NCBI RefSeq assembly: GCF_000350225.1
Contig: NW_005178572.1
Span: 124,001-188,000 of the forward strand
Direction of reading: 5' to 3'
DNA from: Chondrus crispus
Lineage: Eukaryota > Rhodophyta > Florideophyceae > Gigartinales > Gigartinaceae
DNA: 64,000 bases
The notes beneath the pieces were generated by a model. That model had not been told where the DNA came from, did not search any database, and saw only the letters and a list, made by a program, of their open reading frames with translations. This document shows positions 44,289-55,200 of the stretch, piece after piece. The translations under genes were made by a program, and so were the position numbers. The first letter of the stretch is position 1; each line of letters opens with the position of its first letter.

Positions 44289-44338
44289 CAAACGCATCTT
44301 CGTTTACCACTCTTGAGTGGTAAACGAAGATGCGTTTG
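44289..44338. repeat. 24-bp-arm palindrome with a 2-nt loop
   Basis: Exact arms start CAAACGCATCTTCG and end TTTACCACTC around the loop TT. No other feature lies here; a hairpin RNA or a fold-back repair product are both possible. Confidence 0.93.
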
Positions 44339-44522
44339 CGTTTGTTTTGTTTACTGAGATCAGTCACTTAACTACACAAAACTCATCGGTACGCCCCATC
44401 CTTTACCATGCACCAATGATTGGCTACACTAATGATTTCCACGTGAGCAACTTTGGATCTGGCCTTTGTGAATCTCTTCTGAGCAATCTGTTGTCGTGGC
44501 GCCCTCCAGTCAAGGTGAAAAT

Positions 44523-44911
44523 TGTCGTCGAAAGGGGCCTTGTGCTTCGCGTGCACTGCTCTCTGTACGATCGGAGAGCGGGGTTGGCGCGCGGGAAAAA
44601 GGGGGAAAGGATAGTATGAGAAGGGAAATAGAGGGGGGGGGGGTGAGTGATCCGGCGTTGCGCCTTCAAGGGTGAGAACGGGTTCCGGCTTGTGCCTTCG
44701 CAGACTAGAGTAGCGTAGAGTTGCTTGCTCGAGTTGTTTATTGTTCTGCCCCGCTCGTAAGGGCGCGCATAATCTCGTAGTACATATAGCATGATGGGTC
44801 CGTGTAAGCTTGCCGTCTGTGGCGACGGTAAGCTTACAGCCCATGTTCTGTGCACGCCAAATTACAGTACGGATTGTGAATGACCGTTCACTGTATATGG
44901 CGTGCGCGACA
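44523..44911 (-). repeat. 3' LTR of the copia element
   Basis: 389 bp. In plus-strand reading it runs from TGTCGTCGAAAGG to GTGCGCGACA. It contains a G run of about ten bases and a stem-loop-like AAGCTTGCCGTC/GACGGTAAGCTT (about 44809-44833). Confidence 0.95.
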
Positions 44912-44952
44912 CTCCCTCCCATGGGCGTAGGACCTTCTGTAGATGAACAGAC

Positions 44953-46509
44953 ATGGTGCCGCAACAAAAAATGAAGCAACAAGGCGGGAAGCGTCGCAGC
45001 GTTCGAAAGCGCTTGCAAGGGGACGTCGGCGAAGGGCTGCCTCGCGGATCAGCGCCGCGCGCTTCGTCCGCATCGGCGCCCTCAACGCCTCGTGCACCTC
45101 GTGCGCCTGTGGTCCCATCGGCGCTATTAGCGCCTCGTGCGCTATCCGCAGTGCCTTGCGCGCCTCGTGCGCAATCAACGGCGCCTCGCGCGCCTCGTGC
45201 GCCATCGGCGCCTCGCGCCACACCGGCGTCATCGGCACCGGCGCCTTGCGCGCCATCGGCACCGGCGCCTCGCGCGCCATCGGGCCGGTCGTCAGGCTCG
45301 TCGATTTCGTCGAGTTCGTCGAGTTGGTGTGCGTCATCAAAGTCCGCGGTGTCGGGGTCCACTTCGGTGTCGGGATCTTCGGCTTCGGGGTCTCCGCCGC
45401 ACCAGGCCTCGCCGCGCCCCGTGCCACCGCCGCCCATGCCTCCTCCGCGTGTGCATGGGCTGGAGCGGGGTTCGGCTGGACGCGCCACGCGCGAAGCGTC
45501 CGCGGTGGTAAGGGCAGCGGCACCGGTTCCGGGGATCGAGCTGCGGGACGGCTCTCCCATGGTACCGAGTGCCTCGCCTCGGGCTGCAAAGCCGACTGCT
45601 GCGGACGATGCGGCGGAGAGGTGGCTGGTCGAGGCTCTTGTGGTCGGGGAAGGAGGGAGCGGGGGTGGCGCGTGGGGGATGCCGGGCGTACCGCATGCGA
45701 GTGCGCAGGGTACTGCACAGATGGAGGCTTTTCACCCGGTGGTGTGGGAGGCCAGCATCTTCGCGGGGGCACACGAAAGGGAGATCACTCTCCAGACGTA
45801 CCCGCTGCCCGGGTCTCGCGCTGCAGGCCGGTGCGGATCGTGCCCGGCGTGTATAGTGCCGGCTCGGCGTAGGGCTGTGTCAAGGCAGCCGCGAGACGAG
45901 GAAGTCGCGCGGCATGTGATAGGGTTCATGCGGCAAAACCGGGGGGTTGTGGTGCGAGTGTCAGGTATTGGCGCACGTGGTGCGGTGGCTTGGCGTTTGT
46001 CCAGCCGAAGAAACCTCCCGGGACAGCCAAGGTGCACGTCTAAGACGCATGACTGCGTGAAAGCCGCCACCATCAACGCTGCTTTTGCATGTCGTGGGGT
46101 CGCGGCAGCGGAAGCTTTGGAGAGGGTGTTGGGTACGGAATCGCAGATATTCCACGACTTCAGGCGGCTGGGTGAAATCTTTCACCGGGCGCACGAATCT
46201 GTGACCAGATGTCGCGTGGTACGGAACGAGGAGGTGCAGAGGGCTATCCAGAGTGGGGAAAGGGTGGCACCATTTCTTGTACTGGCAGCCAAGCGGTCAG
46301 GAGTTTTCATCGTGCGGGTCATGGAGGAGAAGCTAGTAGATCATGCTGTCGTGGTGGATGGCCAGAAAGGGGTAATCGTAGACTCGGAGGAGCAAACGGC
46401 ATTTGAGCTCTCGGTTGGGAATATTGCTAGGTGCAGAGGGGATCGTGGTTGTTGGCGAATGAAGAGTCAGCGAAGCCCACAACGCGAAGGGATTCTTGGT
46501 CAAGGGTAG
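44953..46509 (+). CDS. Antisense ORF of the copia element, cysteine-peptidase-like
   Basis: An open frame of 518 codons runs opposite to gag-pol, starting 42 bp inside the 3' LTR and overlapping the RNase H end. Residues 30-220 are low-complexity Ala/Pro/Ser/Arg, with a Ser-rich patch (113-129). A CxxCxxC cluster (CGSCPAC, 294-300) may bind zinc. The C-terminal 160 residues look globular: Cys368 in HDCVKAATINAAF at a helix start, His464 in LVDHAVVVDG on a strand, and Asp477 in GVIVDSEE. This order and spacing fit papain/C39-like cysteine peptidases (Cys at the head of a helix, then His, then Asp/Asn). No family was assigned, and the catalytic reading is inference. Being free of breaks over 518 codons in an element this young does not by itself show selection. 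Confidence 0.65.
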   Translation: MVPQQKMKQQGGKRRSVRKRLQGDVGEGLPRGSAPRASSASAPSTPRAPRAPVVPSALLAPRALSAVPCAPRAQSTAPRAPRAPSAPRATPASSAPAPCAPSAPAPRAPSGRSSGSSISSSSSSWCASSKSAVSGSTSVSGSSASGSPPHQASPRPVPPPPMPPPRVHGLERGSAGRATREASAVVRAAAPVPGIELRDGSPMVPSASPRAAKPTAADDAAERWLVEALVVGEGGSGGGAWGMPGVPHASAQGTAQMEAFHPVVWEASIFAGAHEREITLQTYPLPGSRAAGRCGSCPACIVPARRRAVSRQPRDEEVARHVIGFMRQNRGVVVRVSGIGARGAVAWRLSSRRNLPGQPRCTSKTHDCVKAATINAAFACRGVAAAEALERVLGTESQIFHDFRRLGEIFHRAHESVTRCRVVRNEEVQRAIQSGERVAPFLVLAAKRSGVFIVRVMEEKLVDHAVVVDGQKGVIVDSEEQTAFELSVGNIARCRGDRGCWRMKSQRSPQREGILGQG

Positions 46510-48461
46510 GGATCTTGAGGGAAAATCGGTGGTCCGTAGCGTAGCGTGTGGCTCTGTTGAGACGGCGGACGATCGCGTGCTGCTCGGCAAGGTAGCGGTC
46601 CTCAGTGACCTGGGCAAGCTGAGAGATCTCGAACTGACAGTCCGGGCGAGTGTTGGCGAGCCACGCGAGTCTCATGCGCATCGACCGAAACTCCGAAAAG
46701 GACGCGTCAAGATGGAGCCGCTCCAGCTTCTGCAGATAGAAATTCTGGTTCTGTTCTAGGCTTCCGTCATTGCCGCGCGCAAGCGAGAACCCGGAGAACG
46801 TGCATGGGATGTGCTCGTCCTCGCCCATCTGGAAGCGCTCGTTAGTCTTCTTTGCCAATTGACGAAATGCAGGGGAGCCGGCGCGTAGTAGGTCATCAAT
46901 GTATCCGCCACTAAGGCCCATGAGGAGACCGTCTGACATGATCTTGTAAAGGGCCGGGTCAGAACGAAATGGGGTCATTCCCAAGTCATGTCGGTGGTGT
47001 TCGTCAAGGGTCTTGTGCCAAAGGTCTCCGGAGTCACAGAGACCATACAGGGGCTTGAGCCACTTGAGACACTGCTCCGGATGTAGCTCGAACTCCGGGA
47101 CGGGCTTGGTGATGAAGAGCTCTCGAGACAGTGGTTCGGCGGACTGGAGGTATGCTTGGCAGACATCAGAGGACCAGATGTCGAAGCCGTGAGTTGCAGC
47201 GAGGGCGAGCAGAAGGCGAATGGATTGTGGCTGTAGTGTGGCAGCGCTATGGACCATGAGTGCCTTCATGCGATCGCGATGCCCGCCTATGACGTACCGC
47301 GAGTTGAACTTTACCTGACCGTCTTCTGTGGACTTGATGGCAAGTACGAAGCGGCCTGGTAGTACGTTGCCATCTGGCGGAACCTCTTCTCGCAGGATGA
47401 CGCTAAAGGTACCACGGTTTAGTAGCCCGCGAATCTCATCGCGTTTTGCTTGAGACATGTCAGGTGATGTGGCTCGAGGATCCTTCGGATGGATGACTTC
47501 GGTCAAGTGAACGCAGTCCTCGTCATCATCCGGGGAAGAGAAATGGGAAAGACAACGATGGAGGTCAGCGAAGTAAGAGTGGGCGACATCCATTGGGACA
47601 ATGTAGTGCTTGACTTGGGCGACATTGAAAGGGCGAGCGGCACGGATTTTGGCATCCTGTATATACACAAGTTTCTTGCTCGCGTCCATACCCAGAACCG
47701 TAGATGGTCCTAGCCACTCGCCAATGCGGTGATTGACGACCTTTTCACGCCAGACTAAGACTTGATCGCCAGGGTCATAAGTGCGGTTGGCGGCGAGTGG
47801 GACGGAGTGTCGCAAACCTCTTGCAATTCGCATCTTTGCCATGATTCGCTGCATCTCAGTGCGCGCACCTTGAGTCATCGTGGCACGCTCACCAAGTGTT
47901 TCGCGGGGTTGTGGTGTTTCGGAGGCGGTGTACACGCGGGGTAGTTCTCCGAAGACATGGGACGATGGGACGAGGCCTTCTGGTCCCAAAGTATCGTTCA
48001 TGGCCTTGATGGCCATCTGGAAGAGGAGTGCCTTGTCCACGTTCGAGTATACCAGCAACATTTTGCGGAAGGTGGTACGGACCGGCTCATCATACCGTTC
48101 TCCGATGCCATGGCTTGAATGCGCCTCTATACCTGTGCCTTGAACCTCTACATTTGCTCTCGCAGCAAGAGAGACGAACGGCTCGTTTTTGCCGAGGTTG
48201 CTGCCTTGGTCGACCAGTATCCGATTGGGTAGACCGGTGTAGATCGAGGCCCAGCAGCGAAGCAAGGTGTCCCAGATGGCCTTTGTGCTGACATTTGGGA
48301 GAAAGCGGGCTGCGGAGAAGCGGGTGAACTCGTCTACGATATGCAAGATGGGCATGGAGTCGATGTACATGATATCCATCATGATCTTCTCGTTGAAGCG
48401 CGCATTCTCGGTACCGAAAGAGACGCGAAAGCGGATTGGCCCTGGTTGTATTCGCTGGCAA
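46427..48461 (-). pseudogene. copia integrase, reverse transcriptase and RNase H region
   Basis: The integrase core starts with a CDPCQR zinc-finger end and the block MDIMYIDSMPILHIVDEFTR, and continues with ILVDQGSNLGKNE. The reverse transcriptase has FDIWSSDVCQAYLQ, LKWLKPLYGLCDSGDLW (copia block) and the catalytic box GGYIDDLL. RNase H begins at VVGFADSSFANNHD. These parts copy the RNA and insert the DNA. They form most of a copia pol; the whole gag-pol set has about two or three interruptions. Confidence 0.85.
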
Positions 48462-48523
48462 GGATCACAGCGCTTCGATATATCCCGAAGGATGTGGAGC
48501 GTCTCCGGCGTCGCATGTTCAGG

Positions 48524-49150
48524 TCAGGCCTTTCGAAGCAAGTTGAAGAGCTTCGTGGCGGATGGGTGGAAGAACTGGCTATGCAGCTTGTTGAGCTGTG
48601 CCTTCGTGAAGTAGTTCCTTGTCCCGCAGTCAAAAGGGACGTAGACGTGCCGGCTCGGCGAGCGAACAAGTGGTATGAACCATTCATCGACATAGGTCAT
48701 ACGCCCGTCTTCTAGTTCGGTTGCCGAGCGTCGAGCCAGTCGGTTGAAGACTGTATCGGCGACGAGCTTCTCTCGGTCCAAGACATCCATGCCCAGCAAA
48801 GGCGAGATGTTGGCCTGGAAGATATCAAACTCGACCAGGATGGGTTTGACACCCGGCGGAGTAGCGAGTGGGAGGGAGATTCGTCCAAGTGAATGGAAGG
48901 ATTCGTCCCCGAAGCGGAAGCGGTGTGCTGAGGGAGAGATGTTGCGGCGGTGCATACCAGCCGCTGCGAGGAGCCGGCTGAGCTCGCGCTTACCGACAAC
49001 CGACTTGGGGGCCCCTATGTCAACGCAGAAACCGAGAGGCCGTTGTGAGGAGTATTCACCTTGGAGGTCAGCCGCGAAGATCTTGGTGCAGTCGATGTCA
49101 ACGACCGGGAGTTTGCGGCGCGGGGTCGCAGTCCTGTGTTGGTAGGGCAA
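48524..49150 (-). pseudogene. copia protease and pre-integrase region
   Basis: A retropepsin-like stretch with the motif CVDIGAPKSVVG and a hydrophobic ISPLLGMDVLDRE is followed by a GAG-pre-integrase type zinc segment (LNKLHSQFFHPSATKLFNLL). In copia elements this cleaves the polyprotein and joins it to integrase. Confidence 0.75.
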
Positions 49151-49191
49151 GCGGTGAGGGCGATGGGGATTTGCGGCTTGTCCACATCGCC

Positions 49192-51172
49192 TTAGCGAAA
49201 ACCCGCAGGCGGCATCTGCTCCGAAACGCCAGCTGACACCACATTGGTAACTATATCGCCGTCAAACTCGTCAATGTAATACGGTGTGTGGTCACTGGTA
49301 TCGCGAGCATAGTCCAAGGCGTCGTCCAGCTCCTTTACTGCAGATTTGTCTCCCTCCGTCCCAGGGGGGACGGTTGCTTCATCAGGTTCTTGTTCTCCCT
49401 CCATCCCGAGAATGTAGTCTCGTATGATGTGGACGTGAGACTCACCATTGCGGAGTCGGCTGCGCGCACTGGCAGCAATGGCCCCAGCGTTGCATTGATG
49501 GCCGGGCTGCCAAGGTGCAGCACATTTGAAACATTCCTTGCGACGTCGCGCCTCCTTGAACGTGCGCCCATGGCGTACTTCGTTGCGTTCGGGAGGTCTG
49601 AGCGATGGTGGGGGGATCCGGGTCCGATCGTGACGGCCAGGCGGACGGTTATACATTCGGTTCCGAACGTCGCGAGGGTTGCGCCCGTAGCGTTGGAAGA
49701 AGACATGAGAGTCTTGTCCTTCATCCATGTCTGCGATGCGCGTAGGATACGCGGACTGGCGAGCATCCTTGAGCTCGTTGGAGAGCTGGAGGCTCTCATG
49801 TAAGGCCGTGACGAACGCGTGGAACTTGTAGCGATGGGAGACGATGTTGCCTATGGGGGAGAGAGTCCATTCACAGCTGAGGACAGCCTTTCGTAGAAAC
49901 CGTATCTTGTTCTCGTCAGATCGGAAGCCAGGAGGGCATTGCGGGGTGAGCAGTTCGAGATACTCGACAAGCTTAGTCAGGCCATCGGAGTGGGTTGTTA
50001 CGGAGCAGGACGACATGAATGCATCTAAGTTGAGGCATTCAAGAGTGGATTGGACCTGAAGCTGGCGAGAATCGCTGTCGTACTCGCGCTTCATGAGCTG
50101 AACCACCTGCTCATAGGACCAACCTTGAGCGTAGTGGTTCAGTAGATAGGTACGAGCCGGTCCTTCCAGTACATTCATGAAGTACTCTGCCTTCTGCGTC
50201 GGCGTTAGGCGGTGCTGATGTGCGCATGCCTCGTAGTCACGGAGAAGAAGGTCCACGGACTGACTCAAGTCACCTTTGAACTTCTGACCCGAGAATTGCT
50301 GGTGCACGTAGTTTGCCTTGTGCGTATCTCCCGAGTCTAAATTGGACTCGTGCGAAATCGAGAAACGGCTTTGGCCGTTTTGCGGGCGGTAGCTTGAACC
50401 AGCGTGGGTGTTCTGGCGCGTGTCACCTGAAGCCAGGTTCGGCCCAGGGTTGGCACCGGAGGCACGCTCACGGCCATGATTGAAGCGGGTGTCAAAGCCA
50501 ACGGCTCCGTCTGCAGGGCCACGAGGGGGGGCGTGATCTTGCGGGGGACCTGGAAGGGGTGCGCTTACGGGTATCGTAATTCGTGCTTCAGGCGCATGCG
50601 GAGTAGCTGTTGTATCGACATTACCAGCTCGACGAGATGGGATGGAACGCGCCTGCTGGAACCGATCTATCACTGAACGGGTAGAGCTGGGGTCAAGGCC
50701 AAGTACAAACGCGAACCAGGCTTGAACCATGATGCTCTTGTGGCCGCGCTCGTGGTCTCTGATGAACACTTGTGCCAAGAAGTCGTCCGAGATGTCTGCA
50801 AAACCGAACAACTCAGCGATGTTGAACAGGACCTTGAGCGGGAAGACGGGGCGGCTAAAGTAATCGGTAGTGAAGACGGCGACGGGGCTAGGTAGCATAT
50901 CGGACATGGCTTCGCAAACCTCTAAAGGGTCAGGCATGACGGCAGCAGTAGTACCAGAGCTTTGAGAGAACGGGTATAGCTCCAGCACATTACGGGCAAC
51001 CCCAAGGTACTGACGATGAAAGTCATCCTCATCTTGGACACATTTTGCCATCTTCTGAAGTCGAGAGTAGGTCTGAAAAGCCTTAGCTTTGGTCAACTTA
51101 ACAGGAACGCCTGCCTGACCATCATCAGGAACGCGCGGGCCATCAGTCGCGGAAGAGCCAACCTGAGACATC
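49192..51172 (-). CDS. gag of the copia element
   Basis: The likely start is the ATG at 51172 (MSQVGSSATDG), just inside the 5' LTR, although the frame stays open further out through the LTR. A capsid-like region with SGQKFKGDLSQSVDLLLRDY, ATLEC-type helices and LLNHYAQGWSYEQVVQLM (about 50050-50300) is followed by an Arg-rich stretch and a knuckle CFKCAAPWQPGHQC (about 49517-49545). An acidic tail follows. It forms the particle of the element. Confidence 0.8.
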
Positions 51173-51241
51173 GTGTTGCACTTCGTGTAGACAAAAAGGA
51201 TAGGGTGTGGATGATCACAAGGGTAACCCTCGAATCCGGAT

Positions 51242-51628
51242 TGTCGTCGAAAGGGGCCTTGTGCTTCGCGTGCACTGCTCTCTGTACGATCAGAGAGCGG
51301 GGTTGGCGCGCGGGAAAAAGGGGGAAAGGATAGTATGAGAAGGGAAATAGAGGGGGGGGGTGAGTGATCCGGCGTTGCGCCTTCAAGGGTGAGAACGGGT
51401 TCCGGCTTGTGCCTTCGCAGACTAGAGTAGCGTAGAGTTGCTTGCTCGAGTTGTTTATTGTTCTGCCCCGCTCGTAAGGGCGCGCATAATCTCGTAGTAC
51501 ATATAGCATGATGGGCCCGTGTAAGCTTGCCGTCTGTGGCGACGGTAAGCTTACAGCCCATGTTCTGTGCACGCCAAATTACAGTACGGATTGTGAATGA
51601 CCGTTCACTGTATATGGCGTGCGCGACA
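51242..51628 (-). repeat. 5' LTR of the copia element
   Basis: 387 bp, nearly identical to 44523-44911; flanked outside by AAAAT. Confidence 0.95.
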
Positions 51629-52013
51629 AAAATGGCCTTTGATGCCATCAATTGACATTGACAATTGACATTGGTCTGGTCTGACATGAGGCCTCGTTCA
51701 ATTTCTCTTGGCCCGGCCTTTCGTTGTTTGCTCGATAAACAGTAACTTTATTCTGGGACCCAAGTCCAAACATAGACGTGTATAATCATTTCTGCAGGCG
51801 TATAGTCACTATCCCTGTGCTCGTTTTTTGTGACGGCTATTTTTTGCCCCAGTCGGGTTATTTTCCCCCTGCTTCGGTCTTGTTGAGCGCTACGTCTCGA
51901 GAGTAGGTTCGTTGAACGCAGAATTGTGTTGTCGTTAAGAAGATATACGTTTTGTCTCCAGGAGACCCGTACTTTTCGAGTAGTGTCCTCCCGAAAAGTG
52001 TGGGGTGGTCCTA
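51629..52013. other. Gap between copia and the piggyBac-like element
   Basis: About 385 bp with no gene. It has a short repeat of AATTGACATTG (about 51647-51673). Confidence 0.5.
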
Positions 52014-52260
52014 TTTTGTGATCGGGGCATAAACTTCACAAAATGCACACAAACGTCTCAAAGTTCTCACAAGTTTTGTGAATCTCACTTTGTTTTTGTG
52101 AATCTCACTTTATTTTTGTGACGTCAACATCTCGAAGTGCTCTTTTGTTGACTGTTTTGTGATTCACACACAATTTTTTTGTGACTCTCACACCGTTCTG
52201 AGGGAAACGTCTCACAATCATCTCCAACATCAACAAACCATCACAAACCCATCTAAAAAT
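52014..52260. repeat. Subterminal TTTGTGA/TCACAAA array, left
   Basis: About nine copies of TTTGTGA or TCACAAA, often inside (T/C)TTTTGTGAATCTCAC blocks, with scattered GTCTCA. Such arrays are usually transposase-binding sites. Confidence 0.75.
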
Positions 52261-52299
52261 CATAGCTGATGGCCTTGTTCTACAGACATTTTACGGCCT

Positions 52300-55200
52300 T
52301 CACTCTGGGGCTTGTGAGGCCTGCCTTGTTCGTCGAGAAGTGCGTCCCTCAGAGTCAAACTCCCTCTCATGGACAGGAGAGGGCCCATGTCGCTTCAGTG
52401 TAGGGCGAGAATGCCAGACCGTCCAGCAGCTGCAGCAGATAGCCTGCCTACATGTAGAACACCACTGCACCTGGCGTGAGCCCTTTCTAAGTGTCTTGGG
52501 TTGCCCGTCTTTTGTCCCTCTTTTGACCCAACTACATAGTACGCAGTAGGTTGGGGTCCCACTGACCTTCTCGTGCAATAAATTCCGGTTCAACCTACGA
52601 GCCTTGTGCGTACCAAAGTTATATTGCTCAGAGGCCTTCCGTTTAAAGTATGGCATGAGCTTCACTGACGTTTGTGCCACAGAATCATTTCGTTCCTCCA
52701 AAGCCTCCGCTCCCATTTCTTCTGTCCATTCTTGTGCTAACCGTCTAGCAAACGACCCAAATGTGTCACAGCTCGAGACCTTGTGTCTCAGGGAGGCGTA
52801 CCCGATATTTGAATTAGCCTCCAATTCATTAGGTCCTGGTAGAAAGTTCCGTTCCCTCGCAATTGAAAGCCTGTACACCACAGCAGCATTGCATACTTGC
52901 ATGCTTAGCAATCTAGCTATAATTGACGTCACAGGGTTCTCGCTAATGTTTGTACGTGCTAGAGTTTTAAGGTATCTGGAGATGACATCAACTCCGCCCT
53001 TTAAAGTGTTCCAAAAAACAGCTGCAGTAAGACGAATCATCCTACAGGGTGGTATCGGGGAGCCCCTTTGAATAACCTCTCTTCTAATAGCCTTGCTCAG
53101 GTTGTAGTAGGATACAAAACTGTAAATGTCAGAGGCATGACTGCTCTTCAACATTGTGTCGTATTCTTTAGGAACATTTGTTCCATCCATTCCAATCCAC
53201 TCAAAAATTGAGATTCGGACGCAGTCCAGACAATAGGTGTAACTGTGGCGTAAAGACTCCGAGAACTCGATGACACAAGCATATAGTATGCTACCTTCCA
53301 CAATAGAACCCCCTGTGCCAATGACAAAGATAACATTATTAATGCCCAGTGTTGCACATTGATGGAGGACCTGAGATCTGCACTGTGTCGATGGTACGAG
53401 CTCCCGGAACAACTCAGAGCTCCTTTCGTCAGTTACCACGTTCTCCAGGACCACAACAGCTCCGTATTTACTACGGAGGAGGGATGCTGTTTCTATGGTT
53501 CTTACTGCAGTCATGGTCTTAATTTCGACCGCGTACGCAGTATCCAGCTGCTCTCCACCCGTAGCTGAAAGAAGAGCATCAGGGCTATCAGCGAGCATGG
53601 CACAGCTTGTGCTCTCAATGAGACCAGCGGTTCTAATGTGCGTCACGTTGAATTGGTACTGTTCGTCCCAGTTATACGTAGAAGAGCACAGACCCCTCCT
53701 ATAGGCACCTTTCTGTTCTGAAAAGAACTTTGGTAGAGCCCGAATAATCTCCACCTCGTTGCGAGACCCCTCCTTCATCCCTGAGGTTGGAACGAGGGGT
53801 TTCATGACCCATGCGGTTAGTGAAGCTTCCCTAAATGCATCACAGACCCTGCTGGCTGCCTGTTCCGCCAGTTCCTCGGCACTATATATATCTGGATCCG
53901 TGCCCCCTTCTGTCGAAACGGCCCCATTGCTGATGTCGGCCCTCGGCTGCATTACAGCTGCGACAACTTCGGGCTTGTTCACCCGGGTGTCTATTGCTCG
54001 GCCGAATACGGACAGACAGTTCAGCAGCTCAGCCTTTGTCGTAGCTGAGATTCTGCTTGCGGAGCTGTTTACCAGCCGCTCAGCAACTGTCGTCCGTGAA
54101 GATGGGCGGGGCTGACGTGCCATCGTCATGCCAAGGGTCATTATGACTTGGTCCCACTTAGACCGGAGATGCTCACGGACCACAATATGGTCTTGAGACA
54201 GTGGCTGAGCTCCGTGACTAAGAACCCTTCCCCTAAGCTTCCATGACAGGCCCCCTAGTAATGCCTCGTAGTCTCTGGCTACCGCAGCTTTAAACCCCTG
54301 CGCAGTGCGAGATGTGAATCGAAAAGCGCGAAGGAGGAACCAGATAGGGTCCTCTGATTGGTAATATGTGAGCATGAGAACTGTATTCAGCAGGTGTTCA
54401 ACCTTACTTCTGCCGTTATTGACTCTGTCCGATCGGGCCGCGGTGGCCCTTGTACTCCGGGCAGCGCAGATGCGCCCCTTGTCAAAGGTTATTAAGGACT
54501 CCTCAAGCTTCTTTAACGCACCCTCCGTGCGAAAGGCGTCACGTAGGACCACTGTGAAAGACCTCGAGGGGAAGAGAGAGGCGTTGTTGTGGACAAGAGC
54601 CGCAATTCTACCGGAGCAACTCTCTCGGTAGACACAGGCCTCCGCCTGTCGAACGTGAGAAGCGCAACCCCCGCGGACCTTCAGCTTAGCCGTGTACACG
54701 GCACGGCACCCTCTTTCAGACACGTCCATCCCACGGTGTCGGACTGATATAGGGCCATCTCCGAACACAAACGGGTACCACAAATCACGTTTGTGCGTAC
54801 CGAGGAGGCTTGCCCCCAGTTTGTCCGACAGGAATGCGATAGTTTCCTTAGAATTATAGCCGCGGTCGGCAGCAAAAATGGCATGTGGCATAGGACGCAG
54901 GGCACCGGTTGTGGACGCCCCTTGCACCATTTGCATCAACCTCTCCCATGTGTGAAGGAGCTTTTCGCCCGTGCGTGTGAAATGACATGCGACAAAAAAG
55001 GGTTAAGTGCTGAACAAAGTGCGTTCCCCACCGGCCCTAGACCCTTCTTAGGATTATTGTGTTGTTGTAAATAGGTCAGTTCAACAACTGAACGAGATGC
55101 CATACGCAAGTGGTCATCATCTAAAGAGAAGACAGTTGCCTTTGGAACATAAAGCAGGTCCCGATTTATGGCCGCAGTTTCAGCTTCAAGCTCTGTAATT

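Larger units (their letters stand above)
44523..51628 (-). mobile_element. Young Ty1/copia element carrying an antisense ORF
   Basis: A 7.1-kb element on the minus strand with LTRs of 389 and 387 bp and a perfect 5-bp target duplication AAAAT (44518-44522 and 51629-51633). I see two substitutions and a two-base G-run difference between the LTRs, so the insertion is very recent. Minus-strand order is LTR, gag, protease, integrase, reverse transcriptase, RNase H and LTR. Integrase before reverse transcriptase is the copia signature. A polypurine stretch (GGGAGGGAG, minus) abuts the 3' LTR. The element is nearly whole, with about two or three interruptions. A 518-codon ORF runs the opposite way between RNase H and the 3' LTR. 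Confidence 0.93.

Noticed and set aside
44943-45872. Plus-strand frame of 309 codons and minus-strand frames at 44862-45772
   Set aside because: Shadows of the GC-rich, Ala/Pro/Ser-coding repeat part of the 518-codon antisense ORF.
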